NCBI GenBank assembly: GCA_014529675.2
Contig: CP076040.1
Span: forward strand, 3,615,894 to 3,679,893
Source: Opitutia bacterium ISCC 52
GTDB taxonomy: Bacteria; Verrucomicrobiota; Verrucomicrobiia; Opitutales; UBA2995
Direction of reading: 5' to 3'
Length of the DNA: 64,000 nucleotides
Shown here: one piece after another, positions 16,708-25,592 of the stretch
Layout of the letters: each line of letters opens with the position of its first letter
How positions within the stretch are numbered: position 1 is the first letter of the stretch
The notes under the pieces: model-generated
Told to the model about the DNA's origin: nothing
Seen by the model: the letters and a program-made list of their open reading frames with translations, nothing else
Databases searched by the model: none
Translations under genes and position numbers: made by a program

Positions 16708-18201
16708 TCATGCAATGAGATCATGGACGACATGCCCATGCACATCAGTTAGACGAAAATCGCGTCCTTGATACCGGTAAGTCAGCTTGGTGTGGTCCAT
16801 TCCCAGTAAATGTAATAAGGTGGCGTTCAGATCGTGAATGTGAACGGCTCCTGGCGTAAAGTGATGCTTAGACGGCTGGTGCTTTCCTACCAACGGGTTT
16901 CCATCAGCATCCGTAATATTGTATCCAAGGTCATCGGTCTGACCATAGGTAATGCCAGCTCTAACTCCACCGCCAGCCATCCACATAGTAAAGCAACGGG
17001 GATGATGATCGCGACCGTAGGCATCGGAACCGTATTCTCCCTGAGAATAAGCCGTACGCCCGAATTCTCCTCCCCAAATAACCAGGGTATCTTCGAGCAA
17101 GCCGCGACGCTTCAGGTCGGTTATAAGCGCCATGCAACCGCGGTCGACATCTTCGCACTGGGCGGGCAATTCTGTGCGAAGGTTATCGTGCTGATCCCAA
17201 CCGCGGTGGAATATTTGAATATTTCTGACGCCTCGTTCAGCCAATCTGCGCGCATTGAGGCAACAAGCTTCGAATGTCCCCGGAATCTTTCCTTTCTCGC
17301 CGTAGAGCTTCCATGTCGAATCGGGCTCCTGGCTGATGTCCATTAGTTCTGGAACGGCAGCCTGCATGCGGTAGGCCATTTCATGCTGTTCCAGACGAGC
17401 CAGTATGCTGGGGTCGCCAAAGTCCTTATATTGCTTCTGATTGATCGCAGCCAGGGCATCCAATTGGTGACGGCGATGGGTACGCGAAACGCCTGGCGGA
17501 TTATTAAGATAAAGCACCGGATCTTCGCCTCCTCGAAAAATGACGCCCTGATGATTGGAGGGCATGAAACCGCTTCCCCAAAGTCTCCCGAACAGACTTG
17601 CTCCCTGCTGAGAACCCATCGAATGCATCACCACATAACTGGGCAAATCGGAATTCTCGCTGCCCAAGCCATAGCTCAACCAAGCGCCCAGACTCGGCCG
17701 TCCCGGTATCTGGCTGCCAGTCTGGATATAGGTGACTCCCGGATCGTGATTAATCGCCTCAGTATGAACACTGTGGATAACACAGAGTTCCTTCACCACC
17801 TTGGCGGTATGAGGCAGAAGTTCGCTCACCCAAATACCACGGTCGTTATTTTCGTATTGGCTAAACGAATACTCGCTGGGCATAATCTTCAGTGCGCCCT
17901 TGGACATTCCGGTAACACGCTGACCATCGCGAATGTGAGCGGGGATTTCCTTACCAGCATGCTCCTTCATCTTTGGTTTATAGTCCCAAAGGTCGTGTTG
18001 GCTCGGCCCTCCATTCATGAACAAGTAAATGACCCGCTTTGCGCGTGGCCTATGATGAGCGGCAGCTTGATACGGAGCAGCCGAGAGAGTCGGCCCCAGT
18101 AAGCTCGCTAACGCTGCCGTTCCAATGCCTAGCCGCGCTCGCCCGAAAAACTGACGACGGGTCATCAACAATTTATGTTCGCGGATCGGATCGGTTTCCA
18201 T
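16708..18201 (-). CDS. DUF1501 Tat-secreted protein
   Basis: 497 residues with a twin-arginine signal (TRRQFFGRARLG, about residues 14-25), so it is exported folded. The DUF1501 domain belongs to the alkaline phosphatase/sulfatase superfamily: NGGPSQHDLWDYKP near the start, LEDTLVIWGGEFGRT, RDHHPRCFTMWMAGGG, and the C-terminal HDLNATLLHLLGMDH. Metal-binding His and Asp residues are kept. Such proteins are almost always encoded next to a cytochrome/DUF1549/DUF1553 protein, as here: the 18210 gene ends 8 bases upstream. The pair is widespread in planctomycetes and Verrucomicrobiota and has no proven function; polysaccharide or sulfate-ester metabolism at the cell surface is the usual suggestion. 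Confidence 0.92.
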   Translation of the reverse strand: METDPIREHKLLMTRRQFFGRARLGIGTAALASLLGPTLSAAPYQAAAHHRPRAKRVIYLFMNGGPSQHDLWDYKPKMKEHAGKEIPAHIRDGQRVTGMSKGALKIMPSEYSFSQYENNDRGIWVSELLPHTAKVVKELCVIHSVHTEAINHDPGVTYIQTGSQIPGRPSLGAWLSYGLGSENSDLPSYVVMHSMGSQQGASLFGRLWGSGFMPSNHQGVIFRGGEDPVLYLNNPPGVSRTHRRHQLDALAAINQKQYKDFGDPSILARLEQHEMAYRMQAAVPELMDISQEPDSTWKLYGEKGKIPGTFEACCLNARRLAERGVRNIQIFHRGWDQHDNLRTELPAQCEDVDRGCMALITDLKRRGLLEDTLVIWGGEFGRTAYSQGEYGSDAYGRDHHPRCFTMWMAGGGVRAGITYGQTDDLGYNITDADGNPLVGKHQPSKHHFTPGAVHIHDLNATLLHLLGMDHTKLTYRYQGRDFRLTDVHGHVVHDLIA

Positions 18202-18209
18202 CGTGGTTA

Positions 18210-20480
18210 TCAGTAAAGAAGTATAAACGGATCACTTGCCATGACCGCGACGACGACCTGAGTCCAAGCGGCGACTTCTATAGGATCGAGAGATTCGTTT
18301 CGCTGCGTTCCACCCACTTCGAGCAATGATTCAGCAAGCGAAGGATTCGCTGAATAAGCGCTTTTGGTTTTCTCGAACAGCGATGTGCATGCGGTCTTTT
18401 CCTCCAGGTTCGCTTCCCGGCCTGCCAGCGTCTCGAAGAGGCGGTCAACCAGGGCTTCGTCGTTTTCCCGAGAATCGATGATCGACTCGGCCAATTTCCT
18501 CGCAGAATAGATTCGCTGAGGTTCGTTTAGAAGTGCCAGCGATTGCAGCGGCGTATCCGTGCGAGACCTACGAGCACAAGCAGATTCGCGATTTGGCGCG
18601 TCAAATATCGTCATCATGGGATGAGGGCTGGCTCGTTTCCAGTAGACATAAATACTGCGGCGATAGACTTTGGGTCCCGTATCGGGAACGTACACACGGG
18701 TATTACTTTTCTGATGACCGATCAACTCCCAAAGTCCTGGCGGCTGATAAGGTTTCACTCCTTCGCCGCCCATGAACGGATCGAGCAAATCTGCGGCGAG
18801 GAGCGTCGAGTCGCGAATAACCTCTGCATCGAGCCTGAAGCTGGGTCCACGAGCGTAAAGCCGGTTTTCAGGATCATCGATGTCGAGCCGCATAACGGAT
18901 GACTGTCGAAACGTCCTACTGAGCACCAACCGTCGCAACATGGCTTTTTGATCCCAACCGCTGGACTGAAACTCGAGGGCCAAAAAGTCCAGCAGCTCAG
19001 GATGGGTTGGATGCTCGCCTTGAAGCCCAAACTCCTCGGGCGTTCTCACAAGCCCGACTCCAAACACCTGTTGCCAAAGTCGATTCACCAATACGCGGGC
19101 CACGAGAGGATTGTCCGGAGCCGTTAGCCATCGCGCCAGACCGAGGCGATTTCGAGGGGCGTCCTTGGGCATGCCTCCAATCGCGGCAATGACACCGGGC
19201 TGGAGAGCCGGACCCGATGGAGAATAATAATCGCCTCGCTCTAATAGAAAAGTCGGCCTTGGCTCTCCCTCTTCGGCCACCAGGGTCGTGGACATACGGC
19301 CTTCGATCTCGGCAAGCTCGAAGGCCTCCTCACCCGACAGCTCGAAACCCAGTGACTTCAGATGTTTGTGCCGCTTCCAGTCCGCAATGTCTCGCGGAGC
19401 CTTCTCAACGGGCGGAAGATCATATTTATAACCATCAAGCGGTTTCTCGGCGGTATTATTGAAGAACGCAAAGAGCTGGAAATACTCCTCATGAGTGATG
19501 GGGTCGTACTTGTGAGTGTGGCAACGGGCACACTGCAAGCTCAGCCCGAGAAACACGGTACCCAAATTCTCGACACGGTCGAAGTTGTTTTTCGCCTGAA
19601 ACTCTTCCGGTATTGACCCACCTTCATTGGTCGTCGGATTCATTCGCACATAACCGGTGGCAACCCGCTGCTCGAGCGACGGCTCTGGCAATAGATCTCC
19701 CGCCAGCTGCCAGGTAATGAACTGGTCCATCGGCAGATTGTCATTGAACGCCTGTATGACCCAATCGCGGTAGGGATAGAGTCCCCTCCGAACATCGCGG
19801 GCCAGACCCGACGTATCTCCGTATCGAACCGCGTCTAGCCAATACCGGGCACGATGTTCCCCATAATGTTCGCTTTGCAGCAACTGACCCACGTAACCGT
19901 TGAAGGCGTAAGGATCTTTTGACGACACTAGAGCCTCTACCGATTCGACGGTCGGAGGTAAGCCGGTGAGGACCAGAGACGCCCGGCGAGCCAAGGTTGT
20001 TAGATTCGCCTCCTGCGAAAAATCGATTTCATTCGCTCGCATGTCGGCCTGGATGAATTCATCGACCGAATCGAAGCGAGTATCTCTTTGAGGTTTCTCG
20101 AACGCCCAGTGCTTGGCGTACTTCGCGCCAGAAAGGACCCAGCTCTCAAGAATGTCGCGCTCCGAGTCACTCAATGGTTTTTCATCGAGCGGTGGCATCG
20201 GATCTTCTTGGTCCGAGATGCGAGCAAGCAGAAGACTGTCCTTCAGCTCATGAGGATTAATCGCCTGTATTCCGTTTCGAATTAGAACCGCTTCCTCGTA
20301 ACTGGTAAGCTTCCGCTCATCTGCTTTGGCGTCAGGCCCATGACAGACAAAGCACTTTTCTGATAGGATCGGTAGCACTTCCCGTGCGAAATCGGGTTCC
20401 GGCGTCTTTGCTACAACAGCCACCCCCGTCAGGATAACGAGAACAGAAATTGCAATGGATAACTGCCTCGCATTGATCAT
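18210..20480 (-). CDS. Planctomycete-type cytochrome / DUF1549 / DUF1553 protein, short form
   Basis: 756 residues with an N-terminal signal or anchor (about 5-24). Domain order: PSCyt1 with the haem-type motif C43-F-V-C46-H47 in EKCFVCHGPDAK; DUF1549 (PSCyt2, about 130-340) with a second CARCHTHKYDP motif; and DUF1553 (PSD1, about 430-720) with LVARVLVNRLWQ and GREANLEEK near the end. It is about 270 residues shorter than the second copy at 56747-59830, because the middle region between the two DUFs is only about 80 residues and lacks the extra carbohydrate-binding-like domain. It starts the unit with DUF1501 8 bases behind. Role: presumed redox partner or enzyme at the cell envelope; unproven. 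Confidence 0.92.
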   Translation of the reverse strand: MINARQLSIAISVLVILTGVAVVAKTPEPDFAREVLPILSEKCFVCHGPDAKADERKLTSYEEAVLIRNGIQAINPHELKDSLLLARISDQEDPMPPLDEKPLSDSERDILESWVLSGAKYAKHWAFEKPQRDTRFDSVDEFIQADMRANEIDFSQEANLTTLARRASLVLTGLPPTVESVEALVSSKDPYAFNGYVGQLLQSEHYGEHRARYWLDAVRYGDTSGLARDVRRGLYPYRDWVIQAFNDNLPMDQFITWQLAGDLLPEPSLEQRVATGYVRMNPTTNEGGSIPEEFQAKNNFDRVENLGTVFLGLSLQCARCHTHKYDPITHEEYFQLFAFFNNTAEKPLDGYKYDLPPVEKAPRDIADWKRHKHLKSLGFELSGEEAFELAEIEGRMSTTLVAEEGEPRPTFLLERGDYYSPSGPALQPGVIAAIGGMPKDAPRNRLGLARWLTAPDNPLVARVLVNRLWQQVFGVGLVRTPEEFGLQGEHPTHPELLDFLALEFQSSGWDQKAMLRRLVLSRTFRQSSVMRLDIDDPENRLYARGPSFRLDAEVIRDSTLLAADLLDPFMGGEGVKPYQPPGLWELIGHQKSNTRVYVPDTGPKVYRRSIYVYWKRASPHPMMTIFDAPNRESACARRSRTDTPLQSLALLNEPQRIYSARKLAESIIDSRENDEALVDRLFETLAGREANLEEKTACTSLFEKTKSAYSANPSLAESLLEVGGTQRNESLDPIEVAAWTQVVVAVMASDPFILLY

Positions 20481-20659
20481 TCCATTAAATCAACCAGTGA
20501 CACATAGCTAAAGACAAGTATTAACGCTCAAAGTGTTTAATCAAAAAAGGCTTCCACCGCAGAGAGGGTGAATGAGGTCAGCCCTTAATGTTTGGTGTCG
20601 ATGGGTAACCGCTTTGGCCATTCTTGACCCACCCATTTTTAAGAACCTTGCTTAGATCT

Positions 20660-21247
20660 ATGAGTTTCAGCAGACGACATTTTCTTCAAGCCAGCTTGAT
20701 GGGTGTTTCTGGTACGGCGTTGGGCTTCAAGTAATCCGCCTTGGAAAAAAATAGCATGACACCACAGAGTTCACGCATCCTTCTGCGGGGCTACTGGCAT
20801 GAAATCTCAACGGATTTCCTGTCCTACTCCGCGGCCAGGCCCCCATTTCGAATGATCGATTGTGAGTAGCTGTACCCTGCGGAAGGGACCGCCGGGAATG
20901 TTTCCTGATACAATCAATATTGGTGACATCGGGCATACGGTGGGGAATATCAACTTGATCAAAACTTACCTGCAGGAAGTTGAAATTATCCTGTGGCCAA
21001 CGAATGTTCGGCATGGGGTGAAGGAAAAGATTCTGAGGCGGTTCCCCAATCTGAAAATCGTCCTATTGAGGAGAACCTCACGCAGGTGAGTGATATCCAT
21101 TGGTTCAAGGAATTTATCGAGCTCTACGATCCAGACCAACCCACTGGAGAAATTGATTTGGGTGACAAGATAATTGAAGAGCTAAAAATTGCGGATCAGG
21201 GGGAGAGGGCTAGAGGTGCCAGGCAGTATTGGTTTTTATTTGATTAG
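20660..21247 (+). pseudogene. Decayed Tat-secreted polysaccharide pyruvyl transferase-like gene
   Basis: Three pieces of one gene seem to remain. At 20660-20734 an ATG begins a clean Tat signal, SRRHFLQASLMGVSGTALG, and stops after 24 codons. At 20898-21086 a different frame reads NIGDIGHTVGNINLI and LRRFPNLKIVLL. This matches, from memory, the NIGDIAHTPG start of secreted polysaccharide pyruvyl transferase-family proteins of PVC bacteria. From about 21060 to 21247 a third frame reads DIHWFKEFIELYDPDQ, whose origin I cannot place. Together the stops and frame changes leave no working protein. Nothing else recognisable lies between 20481 and 21327. Confidence 0.6.
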
Positions 21248-21327
21248 GATTGCTGCTCGACTTCTTTCAACGCCTAAGCTTTACCCGTAGAAGTTTCTGG
21301 CCTTAAAATCACTGACTAGACCTACCC

Positions 21328-23598
21328 GTGCCTCCTACCCAATTCGGATTTTTTATAGCTGATCGAACAGGTAACTGCAAATTTGCAGTACTGTTTACCT
21401 GCCTTGTTTCTTTATTATATCCGTTGCATGGAAACGATCACGCGGAACTCAAAACTGCAGAAGTCACCGAAATCAGTTCGCCCATAACCTTGGACGGTTT
21501 TTTGGATGAAACTGTTTGGGCTTCCGCAAACCCATTAGAAGATTTGATTCAGCGTATTCCAGACACCGGGCAAGTGGTGTCTGAAAAAACTGAGGTTATT
21601 CTATTACGGGATACGGATAACTTGTACGTCGGAGTAATCGCGTATGATTCTGAACCAGATAGGATTATCGGCACTACCATGGCGAGGGATGCCCGCCTTC
21701 GATCTGAGGACAGGGTAACTATTATTTTGGATACGTTTCGAGATCAACGTAACGCCTACTATTTCGGAACCAATCCGGTCGGATCGATGAGCGATGGATT
21801 GTTGTATGGGAGCCAGGATTTTAACAACGATTGGGATGCCATTTGGGACGTACGGACTCAACTTACTGACGAGGGGTGGACCGCTGAATTTGCTATCCCC
21901 TTCAAGAGTCTCAATTTTCCAGAGAACAACGACACCTGGGGTTTCAACATTCGACGGAGCATTCTCCGGAAAATCGAGGAGTCCGTATGGTCCGGTGCCA
22001 GCGTCGAGAGCACATTCCTCAATGTTTCAAACGCGGGTGCCTTAACAAACATGACGGGCCTTAAGCAGGGCGTGGGTCTCGATATACGCCCTTTTTTGGC
22101 GTCAAGTTGGTTGCATACTAAGAGCACGGGCGACGATGACATTGATTTTGAACCCGGCCTGGATCTATTTTACAATATCACTCCTAGTTTGAAATTATCG
22201 GGAACGATAAACACCGATTTCGGGGAAACTGAAGTGGATGCCCGGCAGATCAATCTCGACCGGTTTTCGCTTTTCTTCCCGGAAAAACGATCGTTCTTTT
22301 TAGAGGATATTGGAGTGTTTAATTTCGCCAGTACCATTCCGGAGGGCCCTCCAGGGGCTCCGGATGCCGATGCGGATATCATCCCATTTTTCAGTCGGCG
22401 GATCGGACTCTATCGAGGTGCCGAAGTACCTATTGAAGTGGGGGCAAAGCTGACAGGTAGAGTGGGCCAGACAGAGGTCGGATTTCTGGGAGTGATGTCA
22501 GGCGAAACCACCTTGGACGGCAACGGGGATCCCGTTTTGATCGAGGATAAGGAGCTCTATGTTGGACGCGTGAAACAGAATTTCTGGGAGGAGTCTTATG
22601 TCGGCGGCATTTTTACCCATGGAGATCCAGCTCCTGGTGTGTCGAGCAAGACCTACGGGGCGGACGTGATGTTGTCCACCTCTGAGTTCCTGGGGTATCC
22701 GCGCGATTTTCGTTTGAGTGGCTTCGGTCTCAAATCTGACAATGAAGGTGTCGAGGGAGATGACATGGCATTCGGTGCGGCCGCTCATTATCCGAACGAA
22801 ATCTGGGAAGGTATCCTTGCCTACAGCGAAATTGAAAAAAACTTCGATCCTGCTTTGGGCTTTGTGCAGAGGAATAATGTTCGGATGTACCGGATCGGCG
22901 GAAACTTTAATCCTCGCCCGGAGGATTTTTTAAACGTCGAAGACATGATTCACAGTGTCTATTACACCCGGTTCGAGCGCTTGGAGGATGGACAACTCGA
23001 GAGCTCAACTTTCGATGTCGATTGGTTTCATTGGCATTTCAAATCCGGTGATTCGATTCATTCCTTCATGAACTACAACCGAGACGAAGAACAGTTGTTT
23101 GAGCCCTTTGAAATCTCCGATGGAATTGTGCTCCCGGTGGGTCGGTACAAGATGGATCAATTCAGTATATTTTTGGCCTCGGCCAGGAAGCGACCCTTGT
23201 ACGCGAGTATAGGAGTGACCTTTGGTGATTTCTGGTCGGGATCAAGCGAACAAATTCGAGCCAGTTTCGTCTACAAACTTCCTCCCAGGTTTACCTTGGA
23301 AACCAGTGTCCGATATACCTTGGCCAATTTACCGGAAGGCAAGTTCTCCGCTCGCGTATTTACTACAAACTTAGACTTTTCCATATCACCCCGGCTTACG
23401 TTTTCGAACCTCGTTCAATACGATAACCGCAGCCGAAACCTCGGTTTGCAGAGCCGCATTCGTTGGACGCCAAAGCCCGGCAACGATTTATTTTTATCCT
23501 TTAACCAAGGTTGGATCAACGAATCGATGGGCAGTTTGAGGTTCGTATCTGCTGATACTAAAATTGCGACCAAGCTTCAGTATACCTACCGTTTCTGA
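21328..23598 (+). CDS. DUF5916 outer-membrane protein with CBM9-like N-terminal domain
   Basis: 756 residues from a GTG start at 21328; no better start is near. A hydrophobic segment (about 18-33) serves as signal. Residues about 45-235 form a carbohydrate-binding family 9-like domain: ITLDGFLDETVWASA, TEVILLRDTDNLYVGV, GWTAEFAIPFKSLNF. The rest is the DUF5916 region: NTDFGETEVDARQINLDRFSLFF and PEKRSFFLEDIGVF, then about sixteen amphipathic strands ending in a C-terminal aromatic residue (LQYTYRF), the sign of an outer-membrane beta-barrel. Homologues are common near polymer-degrading genes, but the function is unknown; surface binding of sugars is plausible. It is monocistronic and divergent from the cytochrome/DUF1501 unit. 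Confidence 0.88.
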   Translation: MPPTQFGFFIADRTGNCKFAVLFTCLVSLLYPLHGNDHAELKTAEVTEISSPITLDGFLDETVWASANPLEDLIQRIPDTGQVVSEKTEVILLRDTDNLYVGVIAYDSEPDRIIGTTMARDARLRSEDRVTIILDTFRDQRNAYYFGTNPVGSMSDGLLYGSQDFNNDWDAIWDVRTQLTDEGWTAEFAIPFKSLNFPENNDTWGFNIRRSILRKIEESVWSGASVESTFLNVSNAGALTNMTGLKQGVGLDIRPFLASSWLHTKSTGDDDIDFEPGLDLFYNITPSLKLSGTINTDFGETEVDARQINLDRFSLFFPEKRSFFLEDIGVFNFASTIPEGPPGAPDADADIIPFFSRRIGLYRGAEVPIEVGAKLTGRVGQTEVGFLGVMSGETTLDGNGDPVLIEDKELYVGRVKQNFWEESYVGGIFTHGDPAPGVSSKTYGADVMLSTSEFLGYPRDFRLSGFGLKSDNEGVEGDDMAFGAAAHYPNEIWEGILAYSEIEKNFDPALGFVQRNNVRMYRIGGNFNPRPEDFLNVEDMIHSVYYTRFERLEDGQLESSTFDVDWFHWHFKSGDSIHSFMNYNRDEEQLFEPFEISDGIVLPVGRYKMDQFSIFLASARKRPLYASIGVTFGDFWSGSSEQIRASFVYKLPPRFTLETSVRYTLANLPEGKFSARVFTTNLDFSISPRLTFSNLVQYDNRSRNLGLQSRIRWTPKPGNDLFLSFNQGWINESMGSLRFVSADTKIATKLQYTYRF

Positions 23599-23771
23599 GT
23601 CTTCAGCCGTCGCCAAAGGTCAAACGTAGACTCTAGAATTTTCTCTGTTTTCCCAGTACGAGACCGCACTCCTAACCACTACAAATACCTTCCGGCTGTT
23701 TCTATTTGCCACTGTCGTCATTGCTTCCTAGAAACTACGTTTGACCCGAATGGCACTGTTTCGCTACTCCA

Positions 23772-24140
23772 CTACTTTTTTTCAGCCGAAATCGGAAACG
23801 TTCGTCCGATGGTAGAAAGCGTTCCGGTAAAGGAAGCACCTTCAAAGGTTCCGCTCATGACTACAGAATAACCCCGCGTATTAAAGCCGCTGCTTTCGAG
23901 AACGCCACTTCCCATGATTATATCCACGAGAGGAACAGCCTGGTCACCCTTTCTCTGAAGCGTTCCAGAATAGCCGTCACCCTCCTTCACGATAGTAAAA
24001 ATTCCTTCAGGTTCTCCTTGGGGAAGGTTTTCGATAACGTACTGCCATTCACCAAGCACTGGATCGACCTGCGTTTGCAGACTCGCGCAAGCACCCAGCA
24101 GGATCGCAACGACCATAGAGAATACAATTTTAATTTTCAT
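23772..24140 (-). CDS. Small predicted lipoprotein
   Basis: 122 residues with a signal peptide ending in the lipobox LLGAC, so Cys18 would carry the lipid anchor. The mature part is a short beta-rich domain: VDPVLGEWQYVIENLPQGE, EGDGYSGTLQRKG, MSGTFEGASFTGTLS. The repeated G-x-W, GYSGTL and FTGTLS strands suggest a small barrel or sandwich, as seen in many proteins that follow Gfo/Idh genes. It lies downstream of the Gfo/Idh oxidoreductase (25 bases after its stop) and is probably in the same transcript. No function can be assigned. Confidence 0.7.
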   Translation of the reverse strand: MKIKIVFSMVVAILLGACASLQTQVDPVLGEWQYVIENLPQGEPEGIFTIVKEGDGYSGTLQRKGDQAVPLVDIIMGSGVLESSGFNTRGYSVVMSGTFEGASFTGTLSTIGRTFPISAEKK

Positions 24141-24165
24141 ATAGATCTTTGATTTCGTTCATTAA

Positions 24166-25458
24166 TTAAATGCTATACCCGGCGCGACGTTGATACGTGC
24201 GCAAGCTATTGGCCTCGGCGTCGTTGACGAATTTCTCCTTCTTTGGATCGAACGTAACTTTACGGCCCAGCTTCCAACTGATGGCGGCCGCGAAGCAGGC
24301 CATGTGGCCGTAGCGTACCGCGGTCGAGTTGCATACCGGTTGTTCGCGGGTCTTCACACAATCGAGGAAGTTACGCACATGGTGGACTGGATCGGTACCG
24401 TAGATCTGGTCAGCAGGCTTGCTGGCTACCAGCTTTGGATTGCTGGCTTCGATACGGTCGAAATCCCCAGCTTCTACCCAACCCTCATCGCCGACAAAGC
24501 GCACGGGGCAAGTACCCAGTCCTTCGATCCACTCCCCCACTCCATTGCGCGAAGATAGTCGCATGACCAGCTTGACGCCATTGGCGTAGGTAGCGTGTAA
24601 CAGACTATCGGATACAGCTTCATATTCAATAGGGGTCGTTCCGTCGGCATCGGCTGCCCACTGACAAAGATCAATGGTGTGCGATCCCCACTCGGGCAGT
24701 CGCCATGCGGCATAGAGTCCCTTGTGATTACGCCACTTACCTCGCACGCAATAGTCTTCGTTAAAATCAACCATGGGTGCAGGACCCACCCACTTATCCC
24801 AATTGATCTCAGATGGATCGGGCATGGGCTGAGCCGGTAAGGGCTCCAGGTATTGCTGCAATTGCAGGATGCCGGCATGCACTTCCTTCATTTGCCCCAG
24901 CTTACCCTTGCGGGCGAGGTGGGCAGCCAGTTTGAAATTGGGAACACTACGACGTTGGGTTCCGGCCTGAAAGACGCGCTCGTGCTCTTTGATGTTATCA
25001 TCTAACTCCTGACATTCCTGGATGTTCATGGCACAGGGCTTTTCGCAATAAATATCCTTACCGGCCCGTGCAGCGAGAATGGAGGCCGTGGTATGCCAGC
25101 GGTCACCCGTGGCGATGACGACTGCGTCAATGTCATCCCGTGACAGGACACCGGCCATGTCATTATAAGTTACGCAATCCGAGTTCCCGTAATGACGGTC
25201 GGTCTTGCGCTTGATGATTTCGCGCCGCTCCTTCTGAGGATCAGCGATGGCAACGAACTGACAGTCCTTATGCTTAAAGAAACCGTCCAGGACCTTGCGT
25301 CCTCGCGGACCCAGTCCAATGCCTCCCACGGTAATCCGATTGCTCGGAGCTACGGTTCCATCACTACCCAGCGCACTGGCAGGAATGATGGTGGGCATGC
25401 CGATCCCGGCAACCGCAGCGGTTTTTAAAAAGGTACGACGGGTAGATTTGGTACTCAT
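24166..25458 (-). CDS. Tat-secreted Gfo/Idh/MocA-family oxidoreductase
   Basis: 430 residues with the twin-arginine signal STRRTFLKTAAVAGIG (about 4-20). The Rossmann fold follows: VGGIGLGPRGRKVL binds the dinucleotide, VVIATGDRWH and IYCEKPCAMNIQECQ (the EKP motif with the catalytic lysine) are typical, and a C-terminal Gfo/Idh alpha/beta domain completes it. Exported members of this family carry NAD(P) tightly and act on sugars or sugar alcohols in the periplasm. The 25593 gene sits upstream with a 134-base spacer holding degenerate CTTAATC-type repeats. A small lipoprotein gene follows directly. The catalytic H and D can be seen in EWGSHTIDLCQWAAD, so the enzyme is probably active. Confidence 0.92.
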   Translation of the reverse strand: MSTKSTRRTFLKTAAVAGIGMPTIIPASALGSDGTVAPSNRITVGGIGLGPRGRKVLDGFFKHKDCQFVAIADPQKERREIIKRKTDRHYGNSDCVTYNDMAGVLSRDDIDAVVIATGDRWHTTASILAARAGKDIYCEKPCAMNIQECQELDDNIKEHERVFQAGTQRRSVPNFKLAAHLARKGKLGQMKEVHAGILQLQQYLEPLPAQPMPDPSEINWDKWVGPAPMVDFNEDYCVRGKWRNHKGLYAAWRLPEWGSHTIDLCQWAADADGTTPIEYEAVSDSLLHATYANGVKLVMRLSSRNGVGEWIEGLGTCPVRFVGDEGWVEAGDFDRIEASNPKLVASKPADQIYGTDPVHHVRNFLDCVKTREQPVCNSTAVRYGHMACFAAAISWKLGRKVTFDPKKEKFVNDAEANSLRTYQRRAGYSI

Positions 25459-25592
25459 AGGGTATTTATTTTAAACATTAGGGTAGTTTTCTGAATCTTC
25501 ATCTTACTCTAAATCTTAATCCAGTCAAACATCACGATCCGGAGAATTGGGGCATGGTTGATAGAGAGTTATTTGGGATATTAAGATTAGGA

